Below, piece after piece: positions 1 to 7,799 of a stretch of DNA of 64,000 nt. A program made the position numbers and the translations under genes. Position 1 is the first letter of the stretch. Every line of letters starts with the position of its first letter. Source of the DNA: Shewanella ulleungensis (lineage in GTDB: Bacteria > Pseudomonadota > Gammaproteobacteria > Enterobacterales > Shewanellaceae); contig NZ_BMQW01000010.1 of the NCBI RefSeq assembly GCF_014648315.1, positions 62,001-126,000 of the forward strand, given 5' to 3'. A model generated the notes under the pieces. It saw only the letters and a program-made list of their open reading frames with translations. It ran no database searches and was not told where the DNA came from.

Positions 1-518
1 ATCGTATTGCAAATGTTGCAATAGGCTTGCTTGTCTAATTTATTGCCTGTGCGGGTATCAAAGTGACCGCTAAATGAAGGGGTTAAATCACCTGAGTCAG
101 AGTGGCTAAACAGCAATTTTTGTGCTTCAACAGAGCCTGAAGAAAAGCTGTAAATACGGATGCCTTTTTCTTTAATACGTTCAATGCTGTTGATAAAGTC
201 AGGGTAAATATGCCCTGTAAAATCAACACGATTATAACCTTGTTTCCAAATCAAACCTTGTAAGGTTTTCAGTGGGGTGACTTTACGGTCTTCATCGATC
301 CACTGCTGTAAAATTTCAGTCACACGCGCTATTGAGGCATCTTGCTCAAGAGCGATATCTTTAATGTCGCTGATACAACAATCTACCAACACATTGTGTT
401 GGTTTTGCTCAAGGAACTCAGCCATCGCAGTGCGTGAATATGGAAATAACACATCCTGAATAAAGTTAAGATCGGTAGTGGTACCGGCGGTATCAACGAT
501 GATAGCTCTAATACTCAT
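1..518 (-). CDS. mtnC: Enolase-phosphatase E1, C-terminal part cut by window edge
   Basis: HAD-superfamily enzyme of the methionine salvage pathway. It enolises and then dephosphorylates 2,3-diketo-5-methylthiopentyl-1-phosphate in the cytoplasm. The visible N-terminal ~172 residues begin MSIRAIIVDTAGTTTDLNFI, with the HAD motif I region IVDTAGTT that is typical of E1. A later stretch, IRIYSFSSGSVEAQKLLF, matches the family's motif II region. The ATG at 516-518 (reverse strand) is the natural start because the conserved motif follows within ten residues. The gene runs off the left edge, so its end and its salvage-pathway neighbours are unseen. I see no frameshift in the visible part. The identification is confident from the N-terminal signature alone. 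Confidence 0.92.
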   Translation of the reverse strand, partial: MSIRAIIVDTAGTTTDLNFIQDVLFPYSRTAMAEFLEQNQHNVLVDCCISDIKDIALEQDASIARVTEILQQWIDEDRKVTPLKTLQGLIWKQGYNRVDFTGHIYPDFINSIERIKEKGIRIYSFSSGSVEAQKLLFSHSDSGDLTPSFSGHFDTRTGNKLDKQAYCNICNT

Positions 519-899
519 AAGATTTGTGACTCCCAAACAATAAATTAACTTAATGATGATCCTATGCTTTATTGGCCTCTAAGGCTAGTGCTATTGACTA
601 CATTGCTCCTAGGTTTGATGACTTTTAGTACAAGATGTGAGCTAGATTTAGATAATGCTAAATTGCTCGAGCGCAATGAGGGGAGAGTCGCTTTAGGGAC
701 ACTGTTTAAAGCTGCTAAAGTTAGTGTGATGATTATCATCATTATGTTTATTAAGCATTTTAGTTAATGTTGCCATAATTGAGTTGGGGTAATCGATAAC
801 CATTATTTTTCAACCTAGCTCACGAATTAACAGGCCAATGAAATATAGTCTAACCTTAGGAATGGTTTACATGATTGGATAATTATAAAGGAGCGAGAT
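519..899. other. Intergenic region, mtnC / YdcH-like gene
   Basis: This gap must hold the mtnC promoter (leftward) and the promoter of the small gene at 900. A 67-codon frame at 564-767 encodes a hydrophobic start and a low-complexity Ile-rich end. It has no ribosome binding site and resembles no family I know, so I do not call it. I see no terminator hairpin or repeat here. Confidence 0.4.
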
Positions 900-1139
900 A
901 TGTTAGGTGAAAGCCATGCGTTATTAGTCGATTTCCCTGAATACACAGTGACCATTTTAACGTTAATTGATGGTGACAGTGAGTTTGCGACAAATGCTCG
1001 TCGTTATCATGATTTAGACACTGAAATCCGCAAATTAGAGTTGAGAAATTCCCCAACGAGTGATGAGTTTATGCATCAAGCTAAACACGAACGATCAGTG
1101 CTTAAAGATAAGCTTTATCTTCAGTTTACTAAAACATAG
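900..1139 (+). CDS. YdcH-like (DUF465) small protein
   Basis: A 79-residue protein of the DUF465/YdcH type: short, charged and probably a helical hairpin. Residues ~8-22 (LVDFPEYTVTILTLI) match the family's conserved F-P-E-Y opening. The middle contains a D-x-E-I-R-K-L-E segment and the end a KHERSVLKDKLYLQ segment, as in other members. No function is established for the family. The start is well supported: AAGGAGCGAGAT stands immediately upstream of the ATG. It appears to be monocistronic, with no gene of the same strand close behind it. The family assignment comes from residue pattern and length. Confidence 0.78.
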   Translation: MLGESHALLVDFPEYTVTILTLIDGDSEFATNARRYHDLDTEIRKLELRNSPTSDEFMHQAKHERSVLKDKLYLQFTKT

Positions 1140-1560
1140 AATTTTCTCGGCAGCCTCTTGTCGATAGTCTTTTTCGTCTTATCGGCAGTGTTTGGGCCTG
1201 GCCCCAGGTGTTAGCTTATACTTTTGTGTTTATGGCTTGTGGCCACTACGTCGTGGCGCTTCGCCCACACAAGACCAAGAGGAAACCAACGGCTGTTCCC
1301 TCTTTGTTTTTATAAAAAATTGGTCCCGCCGCCACATCAAACTTATTCTGTTTGATTTAAATGCTAGAGGCGATAATTTCACTACGTGGTTGAATCCTGC
1401 TTTTGATTGCGTTTCGGTTTTTATCGGCCCATCTTGTCATGCAGAGTGAAAATGCTAATGCTTCAGATGTGAATGACTTAAGCTGCGGGTTTACTTGTAC
1501 GCTATTAGGCGAGTTAAATTTTTTCGGAACTTCTGGATGGAAATAATTTTTTAATCAACA
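1140..1560. other. Unexplained non-coding stretch, possibly a decayed element
   Basis: No gene is convincing here. An 85-codon frame at 1192-1449 lacks a ribosome binding site and resembles no protein I know. A GGAA/TTCC-type imperfect hairpin at about 1272-1312 is followed by a T-rich run and could terminate the YdcH-like gene. The local palindrome TGGGCCTGGCCCCA lies near 1193. Sequence character differs from the neighbouring genes and could be a remnant of an inserted element, but I see no terminal repeats or transposase fragment. Confidence 0.3.
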
Positions 1561-1582
1561 GGTTAATTAAAATTATTGACAG

Positions 1583-1685
1583 GGTTGGTCATGGTGGTTT
1601 ACGAGCCTCATCCTACCGCATGGGCGGTAGGCTGAGGTGCAGGGATGTACTTGTTCGTGTCGCTGAGTGAATGCCATGACTAACC
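1583..1685. repeat. Nested 103-bp inverted-repeat element
   Basis: Outer arms GGTTGGTCATGG (1583-1594) and CCATGACTAACC (1674-1685) are inverted copies with one difference. Between them is a second hairpin at 1606-1636 whose arms pair over 13 positions (CCTCA and CCTACCGC with GCGGTAGG and TGAGG) around an ATGG loop. No T-run follows, so it is not a simple terminator. The organisation resembles an interspersed palindromic (REP/MITE-like) element. It lies between the unexplained stretch and the 3' end of the amidohydrolase gene. Confidence 0.6.
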
Positions 1686-1791
1686 AGTAAATGCACCCTT
1701 GGTGGAAAGAGCTTTGCTATCAGGTTTTAAGCTTAATACAGTACTTAATCAAGCTTGCTCTTACACACAAGTAATTTATGGTTTAGGTAAT

Positions 1792-3456
1792 TTACTCTTT
1801 TACAAACACCTGACGGCCGTTTACCCAGGTGGCGATGACCTTGTTTTGCCATATTTGTTGTGGGTTTATTGCGAAGTAATCGTCCTCAACCAAGATAAAG
1901 TCGGCTTTCTTGCCGGCCTCTAGTGTACCTAATAACTGCTCCTGGTGGCCGGCATAGGCTGCGTCGATGGTGAAGCTTTTAAAGGCTTCAATGCGTGATA
2001 ATTTTTCACCTGCTAACCAGCCATCCAAAGGTTTGTTGAGATGATCTTGGCGGGTTACCGATGCATGTAATCCAAAGAATGGGTTAGGTGATTCGATAGG
2101 GAAATCCGATCCATTGGCGATGACGGCGTTAGCGTTTAATAGTTTGCGCCATGCATATGCGCCAGCGAGGCGGGCCTTGCCTAAACGGTTTTCGGCCATA
2201 TTTTTGTCGCTGGTGGCGTGGGTTGCTTGCACTGACGCGATAACACCAAGCTGAGCAAAGCGGGGCACATCGGCAAGGTCGAGTATTTGTGCATGTTCAA
2301 CACGGTGGCGTAATGCTTTTGAATCGGTCGAAGCTATGGCTGTTTGATATTTATTGAGTACGACCTGGTTAGCGTTGTCGCCAATGGCATGCGTGTTAAC
2401 CTGAAATCCGGCTTTCATTGCCTGTAAAATCAGCTTGCCGAGTTGCTCGTCTGAATACAGCATTAAACCTTTGTGACCTGGTTGATCTGAGTATTCTTTG
2501 ATTAATGCCGCGCCACGACTACCCAAGGCACCATCTGCAGAGATTTTTACACTGTCAACTTTAAACATGTCGTCTGTTGTCGTGATGTGGCCTTGCTTTA
2601 AGATGCTATCAAACCTTGGGTCTTCTACCGACAACATGCCGTTAACGCGCACGCTCATGGCGTTGTTTGCCGCTAATTGTTGATAGGCTTTGATGTTACT
2701 GATGCTTATGCCAGCATCGTGCACGCTGGTTAACCCGTAAGAGGCTAAGCTGTCCATGGCCAAGGTTAACGTAGATTCAAGTTGTTGCTGATTAAGATCT
2801 GGAATAACGTTAAAGACTAGGTTCATGGCATTATCGATAAGTACACCTGTAGGATTACCTTGCTCATCTCTAACTATTTCACCGCCTTCTGGCGAGACTG
2901 TATTGGCAGAGATTCCGGCCAGAGCCAGCGCTTTGCTATTAACCCAAATGGCATGACCATCAATACGGCCAAAAGATACAGGATTAGCGCTAAAGGCTTT
3001 ATCTAGGCTTTCTTTGCTAGGAAATTGCTTGTTATCCCACAATTCTTGGTTCCATCCGCGACCCATTAACCAACTATCCGTGGGATTTTTCTTAATGAAT
3101 GCCTGCGCGCGGACCACGGCGTCTTGTTCGCTACTGGTGTTGGTTAAGTCGGCGGTTAATAGGCTTAAGCCGTAGCTTAGTACATGACCGTGGGCGTCGA
3201 TTAGCCCAGGTAGTAACGTTTTGCCTTTACCATCAATAGTGGCGATATTGCTTGCTGAGGGTAAGGTTTGGTCTTTGGTAAAGAGCCGATCGATTTTGTC
3301 GTCGGTGAATTGAATCGCATTAAAGGTTTGTAATTTACCGCCAACTAAGGTGTAGCCATTAACATCATGCACCAATGTGGTTTGCGCAACTGTACTGGCG
3401 CTTAAACCTGTGAGACACAATGCCACAGACAGTGTTAAATACCTTTTTTTCATCAT
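1792..3456 (-). CDS. Exported amidohydrolase, family 3 (YtcJ-like)
   Basis: A 554-residue metal-dependent hydrolase of the amidohydrolase superfamily, family 3 (YtcJ type). Residues 1-24 form a Sec signal peptide ending in VAQ, so the enzyme should be periplasmic. The metal-binding HxH motif is in LLPGLIDAHGHVLSYG (~residues 80-95). Further metal or active-site motifs are NTHAIGDNANQ (~355), RHRVEHAQIL (~385) and NGSDFPIESPNPFFGLH (~445). The C-terminus carries the beta-sandwich GKKADFILVEDD. Substrates of this family are diverse (exoenzyme-like and N-substituted amides), so no substrate can be named. The gene stands alone, reading away from the DUF2846 lipoprotein gene. The start is chosen because the signal peptide begins at this ATG. 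Confidence 0.88.
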   Translation of the reverse strand: MMKKRYLTLSVALCLTGLSASTVAQTTLVHDVNGYTLVGGKLQTFNAIQFTDDKIDRLFTKDQTLPSASNIATIDGKGKTLLPGLIDAHGHVLSYGLSLLTADLTNTSSEQDAVVRAQAFIKKNPTDSWLMGRGWNQELWDNKQFPSKESLDKAFSANPVSFGRIDGHAIWVNSKALALAGISANTVSPEGGEIVRDEQGNPTGVLIDNAMNLVFNVIPDLNQQQLESTLTLAMDSLASYGLTSVHDAGISISNIKAYQQLAANNAMSVRVNGMLSVEDPRFDSILKQGHITTTDDMFKVDSVKISADGALGSRGAALIKEYSDQPGHKGLMLYSDEQLGKLILQAMKAGFQVNTHAIGDNANQVVLNKYQTAIASTDSKALRHRVEHAQILDLADVPRFAQLGVIASVQATHATSDKNMAENRLGKARLAGAYAWRKLLNANAVIANGSDFPIESPNPFFGLHASVTRQDHLNKPLDGWLAGEKLSRIEAFKSFTIDAAYAGHQEQLLGTLEAGKKADFILVEDDYFAINPQQIWQNKVIATWVNGRQVFVKE

Positions 3457-3802
3457 TTTATCCCTTTATGCGACTAAATTAATCAACACTTATTAAATGT
3501 TAATTAATGGTTAATAGCAAGAGGGCGCAAACGTCAGATTTAAAGCAAATGTATTCGCTTTTCTTAGTCATTTTATGTTGGTCACAAAGTTGGTTATATA
3601 CATATCTGCAACTATTGTATGACATAGAGGTTTGGTTTAAATTATCAGATTAAGACTGCTCTATTTATCTCAAGGACAGAGCTACAGAAAGTCGGGATGA
3701 CTTATTTAATTTCCTACCTTTTACCGTCTAATTACTTGAGTAAACGGTCCGGCTAACCGGGCTAGAACATCATGCTATAACAATTCAAATGAGTAAATTT
3801 AG
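3457..3802. other. Divergent intergenic region
   Basis: This 346-bp spacer between two divergent genes should carry both promoters. It is AT-rich. I see no convincing operator, riboswitch or sRNA terminator. No ribosome binding site stronger than a purine stretch precedes the lipoprotein ATG at 3803. Confidence 0.4.
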
Positions 3803-4291
3803 ATGAAAAAAATCTATTTAGCGTTATCACTGATTGCGGTGACATTTTTCTCAGGTTGCGCCTCTGTACCTATGGCCTCCTCTGAGCAAGACAATGCTTT
3901 AAAGCAATTCCAAAAACCACAAAATGGTAATGCTGGTTTATATATCTATCGAAATAGCTTTGTGGGCCAAGCGCTTAAGAAAAATGTGTATATTGACGGA
4001 AAATTAATAGGTGAAACTGCAAATAAAGTTTATTTTTACAAAGAGTTAGTTCCAGGCAGCTACGCTCTAGCTACTGAGTCTGAATTCAGTGAAAATAACA
4101 TTGAATTACCAGTGGAGGCAGGGCAGCTCTATTTTGTTGAGCAGTATATTAAAATGGGTGTTTTTGTTGGCGGTGCAGCGTTGAAAAAAGTAGATATCGA
4201 CACTGGTATGAAAAACATTAAAGAGTGTAAGTTAGCGAAAGAGACGGATTTGGATATTTATTTACCGAAACAAGCCGTAGCTCAAAAATAG
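3803..4291 (+). CDS. DUF2846 lipoprotein
   Basis: A 162-residue predicted lipoprotein. The N-terminal helix MKKIYLALSLIAVTFFSGC ends in a lipobox with Cys19, and the serine-rich region after it suggests outer-membrane sorting. The mature part matches DUF2846: an AGLYIYRNSFVGQ opening, a YIDGKLIGET turn (~residue 70), and an ELVPGSYALATES strand followed by the GQLYFVEQYIKMGVFVGGAALKKVD core. Proteins of this family are uncharacterised surface or periplasmic lipoproteins. The gene is monocistronic and closed by a clear intrinsic terminator just downstream. The start follows from the lipobox spacing. Confidence 0.82.
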   Translation: MKKIYLALSLIAVTFFSGCASVPMASSEQDNALKQFQKPQNGNAGLYIYRNSFVGQALKKNVYIDGKLIGETANKVYFYKELVPGSYALATESEFSENNIELPVEAGQLYFVEQYIKMGVFVGGAALKKVDIDTGMKNIKECKLAKETDLDIYLPKQAVAQK

Positions 4292-4312
4292 AAAGCGTTA
4301 AATTGTCAGCTC

Positions 4313-4349
4313 AAAAATCGCCTAGCCAATGCTGGGCGATTTTGTTTTT
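4313..4349 (+). terminator. Intrinsic terminator of the DUF2846 gene
   Basis: The stem AAAATCGCC / GGCGATTTT closes an 11-12 nt loop and runs into a T-rich tract (TTTTGTTTTT). It lies 20 bp after the stop codon. Confidence 0.8.
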
Positions 4350-4362
4350 AAAATTTAATTGC

Positions 4363-4648
4363 CTAGGGTCTGTTTATCTTTAAAGGTTATTTTTGCAGCG
4401 AATTGTTGGACATTTGTACAAGGCAGAGACTTTGAGGTGTAGTTATTCTACATAAAAAGTCGATAACGCAGTAAAAATGGCCAACAAACGCTGCCCGAAG
4501 GGTTCGGCTAAAAACGTTTTACTCTTTGTTGAATGATTCTTTGCAAATAAAGAGTTGCTTAGATTGCTAGGCATCAATCCATTCGCCTCGATTAAAACGT
4601 TTTTAACTCGAACAAAATTCAACCAGCAAAGATCAACGATGGCCCTAG
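4363..4648. mobile_element. MITE-like interspersed repeat, 286 bp, non-coding
   Basis: The ends are imperfect terminal inverted repeats: CTAGGGTCTGTTTATCTTT on the left, and on the right the complement of CTAGGGCCATCGTTGATCTTT. The interior is non-coding and includes an AAAACGTTTT motif that occurs twice in mirror arrangement (~4510 and ~4590). I recognise this as the kind of short CTAGGG-ended repeat scattered through Shewanella chromosomes, presumably mobilised by a transposase in trans. No clear target duplication is visible. The right end overlaps the stop codon of the HAD gene at 4645-4647. A 78-codon reverse frame inside it is not a real gene. Confidence 0.72.
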
Positions 4649-5421
4649 TTAAACTTAGCCAAAGTTTTAGCAAGGTCATTCACATCTAACACGTTATAGT
4701 CTGGCTCTGCTGCAAGCGGGAACAATACTTTACCCTGACGACGAATGAACGCAGTTTGTAAACCTGCTTTATCGGCACCAGCAATATCCCAACCGTGGGC
4801 AGCAACCATTAGGGCTTCGTTAGCATTAACGCCTAAATCTTTGATTGCCCATTGATAAGTGCTTAAATGCGGCTTAAATACGCCAACAGATTCGATGCTC
4901 AAATTGGCATCAAAATATTGGCTTAAGTTTGCATTTTTAAGCTGTAATTGTACGCCTTCTAATGATGAGTTAGTTAATGTAACGAGCTTATAACCTTGGG
5001 CTTTTAATGCTGCTAAACCTTCTGCAACATCTGGATGAGCAGGCAATGAGCGTAATGGCGTAACAATAGCGGTTTTAGCTTGTTCGTGAGTGATTGCAAT
5101 ACCGTTTATTTCGGCCACCATCTCTAATGATGCCACCCCAATATTACCAAATGACTGATATTCGCCAGTGGCTGAAACCACTAGAGAGTGATGTAACATG
5201 GTTGAGAACCACAATGGCAATAAATCGTCACGACCATTTAGCGCAGTGCCAACTGATTTTCGCATGTTTTCTAGATCTAACAGGGTTTCATTCACATCAA
5301 AAATAATCACTTTGGGCTTGGTAAGTTGAGCCGCTGATTCTGTTGAGTCATTAGCGAGAACGTTGCTGCTATTAAGCAACAAAAATGCACTAGCAAGTGA
5401 TAGTAGTGTGCGGATTTTCAT
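4645..5421 (-). CDS. Exported haloacid dehalogenase type II-like hydrolase
   Basis: A 258-residue HAD-superfamily protein of the L-2-haloacid dehalogenase (type II) group. Residues 1-23 are a signal peptide ending in VLA, which is unusual for this mostly cytoplasmic group. Motif I is IFDVNETLLDLE (nucleophile Asp ~43), motif II is LVTLTNSSLEG, motif III is the Lys in VFKPHLSTY, and the last motif is MVAAHGWDIAGADKAG. FDVNETL is the hallmark of the type II group. Substrate cannot be told from sequence. The stop codon TAG is supplied by the terminal repeat of the adjoining MITE-like element, so the original C-terminus may have been slightly different. The gene is monocistronic. Confidence 0.85.
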   Translation of the reverse strand: MKIRTLLSLASAFLLLNSSNVLANDSTESAAQLTKPKVIIFDVNETLLDLENMRKSVGTALNGRDDLLPLWFSTMLHHSLVVSATGEYQSFGNIGVASLEMVAEINGIAITHEQAKTAIVTPLRSLPAHPDVAEGLAALKAQGYKLVTLTNSSLEGVQLQLKNANLSQYFDANLSIESVGVFKPHLSTYQWAIKDLGVNANEALMVAAHGWDIAGADKAGLQTAFIRRQGKVLFPLAAEPDYNVLDVNDLAKTLAKFN

Positions 5422-5613
5422 AATACCTCTGTCAATATAGGTTAGATTAAGGGGAATAATTTGAACGTTCGTTCATAATATGGCTAGCCTAAATGAAATA
5501 GAGCTTAAAATCACGCTTTAATTGATATTGGCTGTTGAGTGAAATAGTGGTCGAACGTTTTAAATGCGCAGAAAACCGGCGACAGTAATAGTATACTAAC
5601 ACCGGAAATACGT

Positions 5614-6846
5614 TTAGCGAGGCAGGGCAACCACTTGACCATTTTTTACCACATTTTGGCAAGGATTAACCCCGTAGGCATATGCCAGCTGTGCCGGAGT
5701 GTTGATATCCCATAAGCAAAAATCTGCCTGTTTTCCCACAGTAATACTGCCAATGCGATGCTCGAGCCCCAAGGCTTTGGCGGCATTAAAAGTAACGCCT
5801 TGTAACGCTTCTTCAGGGGTTAACCTAAATAAGGTGCAAGCCATGTTAAGCATTAGTAAGGTTGAACAAATCGGTGATGAGCCTGGATTAAAGTCGCTGG
5901 CAATCACCATCGGCACCTTGTATTGACGCAGTAAATCGATAGGTGGTAATTGAGTTTCACGTAAAAAGTAAAACGCTCCTGGTAATAAGGTCGCGCAGGT
6001 GCCACTTTCGCTTATAGCTTTAACTCCCGCCTCATCTAAAAACTCAATATGATCAACCGACTTAGCGCCCAAACTTGCAGCTAAAGCACTGCCACCCATA
6101 TTAGATAATTGTTCAGCGTGTAGCTTTATCTGCAAACCCGATTGCTTGGCAGCGTTTAACACTCGCTCGGTCTGCTCAAGATTAAAGGCGATATTTTCGC
6201 AAAATACGTCAACGGCATCTGCTAAACCTTCTGCGATAACCGCGGGCAGCATGTCATTAATAACAAAGTCGACATAGCCGTCTACATCGTCCTTGTATTC
6301 TGGCGGGATGGCATGAGCACCTAAAAATGTGGTGCACACATCGATATGATGATGCTCACCAAGTTCACGAGCGACCCGCAATAGTTTGAGTTCGGTTGCG
6401 GTGTTTAAGCCATAACCCGATTTAATCTCAACGGTTGTGACACCTTCTCTAGCCAAGGCATTTAAGCGTTGGCGGCCTAATTCAAATAACTCTGCTTCAT
6501 CTGCATTACGACAGGCATTAACCGTTGAAATAATACCGCCACCTGCGCGGGCAATATCTTGATAACTAGCACCTTGGAGTCGTTGTTCAAACTCATTAGC
6601 GCGATTGCCAGCAAACACCAGGTGAGTGTGAGCGTCGATAAGTCCTGGGGTTATCCAACCACCTTTACCTCTGTAAACCGGCGTTGCCAAAACATCAAAC
6701 TCTGGCAGATCGCTGCGTGGGCCGACCCAAGCGATTTTACCGTCTTTTACTGCAATTGCAGCTTGAGGTATCGCCCCATAAGCACCATGAACGCTCGGGT
6801 CCATCGTTGCTACGTTGACATCTATCCAGACTTGATCCCACACCAT
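5614..6846 (-). CDS. hutI: Imidazolonepropionase
   Basis: Third enzyme of histidine degradation. It hydrolyses 4-imidazolone-5-propionate to N-formimino-L-glutamate in the cytoplasm. The 410-residue length is normal. Metal ligands are visible in LIDAHTHLVFAGNRANEF (~residues 70-85), KLHAEQLSNMGG (~245), SVDHIEFLDEAG (~270) and VIASDFNPGSSPICS (~320). The C-terminus has the usual GKQADFCLWDI strand. The gene is transcribed divergently from hutC, with a palindromic operator in the spacer. hutG or a deiminase is not next to it here. The ATG at 6844-6846 fits the family's start. Confidence 0.96.
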   Translation of the reverse strand: MVWDQVWIDVNVATMDPSVHGAYGAIPQAAIAVKDGKIAWVGPRSDLPEFDVLATPVYRGKGGWITPGLIDAHTHLVFAGNRANEFEQRLQGASYQDIARAGGGIISTVNACRNADEAELFELGRQRLNALAREGVTTVEIKSGYGLNTATELKLLRVARELGEHHHIDVCTTFLGAHAIPPEYKDDVDGYVDFVINDMLPAVIAEGLADAVDVFCENIAFNLEQTERVLNAAKQSGLQIKLHAEQLSNMGGSALAASLGAKSVDHIEFLDEAGVKAISESGTCATLLPGAFYFLRETQLPPIDLLRQYKVPMVIASDFNPGSSPICSTLLMLNMACTLFRLTPEEALQGVTFNAAKALGLEHRIGSITVGKQADFCLWDINTPAQLAYAYGVNPCQNVVKNGQVVALPR

Positions 6847-6908
6847 GAAAACCCCTAGAAAGGCAAAATAGCAGTAAATATTTATTCGCTAAACAATACT
6901 TGTTTTAA

Positions 6909-6922
6909 CTTGTATATACAAG
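6909..6922. promoter_or_regulatory. Probable HutC operator (perfect 14-bp palindrome)
   Basis: CTTGTATATACAAG is perfectly self-complementary. It sits between the divergent hutI and hutC starts, 63 bp upstream of hutI and 59 bp upstream of hutC. HutC repressors of the GntR family bind TTGTATATACAA-type palindromes and release on urocanate, so repression of both promoters is expected. Confidence 0.8.
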
Positions 6923-6980
6923 GTAGAGTTGATGCAGTAATAAACAATCATCCTATTTTAGTGAGTGTGGAAATCCTGAT

Positions 6981-7685
6981 ATGGCCCAAGCAAAATTCGC
7001 TCAAATTAAACAATTTATTTTGAGCCGTATTGAAACCGGTGAATGGCAAGAAAACGAACGCGTGCCGTCTGAAAATCAATTAACTGAATTATTTGTTTGT
7101 AGCCGCATGACTGCAAGGCGAGCATTAACTGAGCTGGTGGACTCGGGCGTGTTAGAGCGTACTCAGGGTGTGGGGACTTTTGTGGCCGGGCTTAAGTCGC
7201 AGTCATCACTGTTGGCTATTCGTAATATTGCCGACGAAATTAAAGATCGTGGTCATGGTTACAGCGTTACACCGCTTGAGTTAAAGCAGATTGCAGCCAG
7301 TGCCGCAGAGGCGAATGCATTGGGACTTGAGGTTGGCAACCCAGTTTTTTACTCGGTATTGGTCCATTGCGAGCAAGGTATACCTCTGCAAGTGGAAGAG
7401 CGATTTGTTAATCCAGCGTTGGTACCCAATTATCTAGCACAAGACTTTACATTGCAGACGCCTCACGAATATCTCTCTGCCGTAGCGCCGTTAACAGAAG
7501 CGCGTCATACCGTTGAAGCCATTATGGCCACAGCAGAATTACAGCAGCAATTGGCTATATCAGCGACCGAACCCTGTTTACAAATTTTACGCCGCACCTG
7601 GTCACGTCAAGGTGTCGTGAGCTTTGCACGGTTAGTGCATCCTGGTAGTAAGTTTAAATTAACTTCAGCGTTGGTAAAACCATGA
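6981..7685 (+). CDS. hutC: Histidine utilisation repressor, GntR/HutC family
   Basis: A 234-residue transcription factor that represses hut genes and is induced by urocanate. The N-terminal ~70 residues are a GntR winged helix-turn-helix: FAQIKQFILSRIETGEWQ, then VPSENQLTELFVCSRMTARR and a LERTQGVGTFV wing. The C-terminal ~150 residues are the UTRA/chorismate-lyase-like effector domain (IADEIKDRGHGY, GIPLQVEERFVNPALVPNY, LQILRRTWSRQGVVSFARL). It is first in the hutC-hutU-hutH direction, 114 bp ahead of hutU. It should autoregulate through the palindrome at 6909-6922. Confidence 0.95.
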   Translation: MAQAKFAQIKQFILSRIETGEWQENERVPSENQLTELFVCSRMTARRALTELVDSGVLERTQGVGTFVAGLKSQSSLLAIRNIADEIKDRGHGYSVTPLELKQIAASAAEANALGLEVGNPVFYSVLVHCEQGIPLQVEERFVNPALVPNYLAQDFTLQTPHEYLSAVAPLTEARHTVEAIMATAELQQQLAISATEPCLQILRRTWSRQGVVSFARLVHPGSKFKLTSALVKP

Positions 7686-7799
7686 TGCCAACCAATGAGG
7701 TTTCAGTACCCGGTTAATAACCATTTCATTAAGACCTAACATTTTAAACAACAAGACCAATAAAAAACCAAACCGAATTAATCGGTTGAAGAGGATAAT

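Noticed and set aside
564..767. 67-codon frame beside mtnC
   Set aside because: No ribosome binding site, low-complexity Ile-rich end and no family resemblance.
1345..1440. tRNA-like GGTTGAATCC stretch
   Set aside because: It resembles a T-loop, but no acceptor stem, anticodon arm or CCA partner can be drawn around it.
4443..4679. 78-codon reverse frame inside the repeat
   Set aside because: It lies within the MITE-like element and overlaps the HAD gene in another frame.
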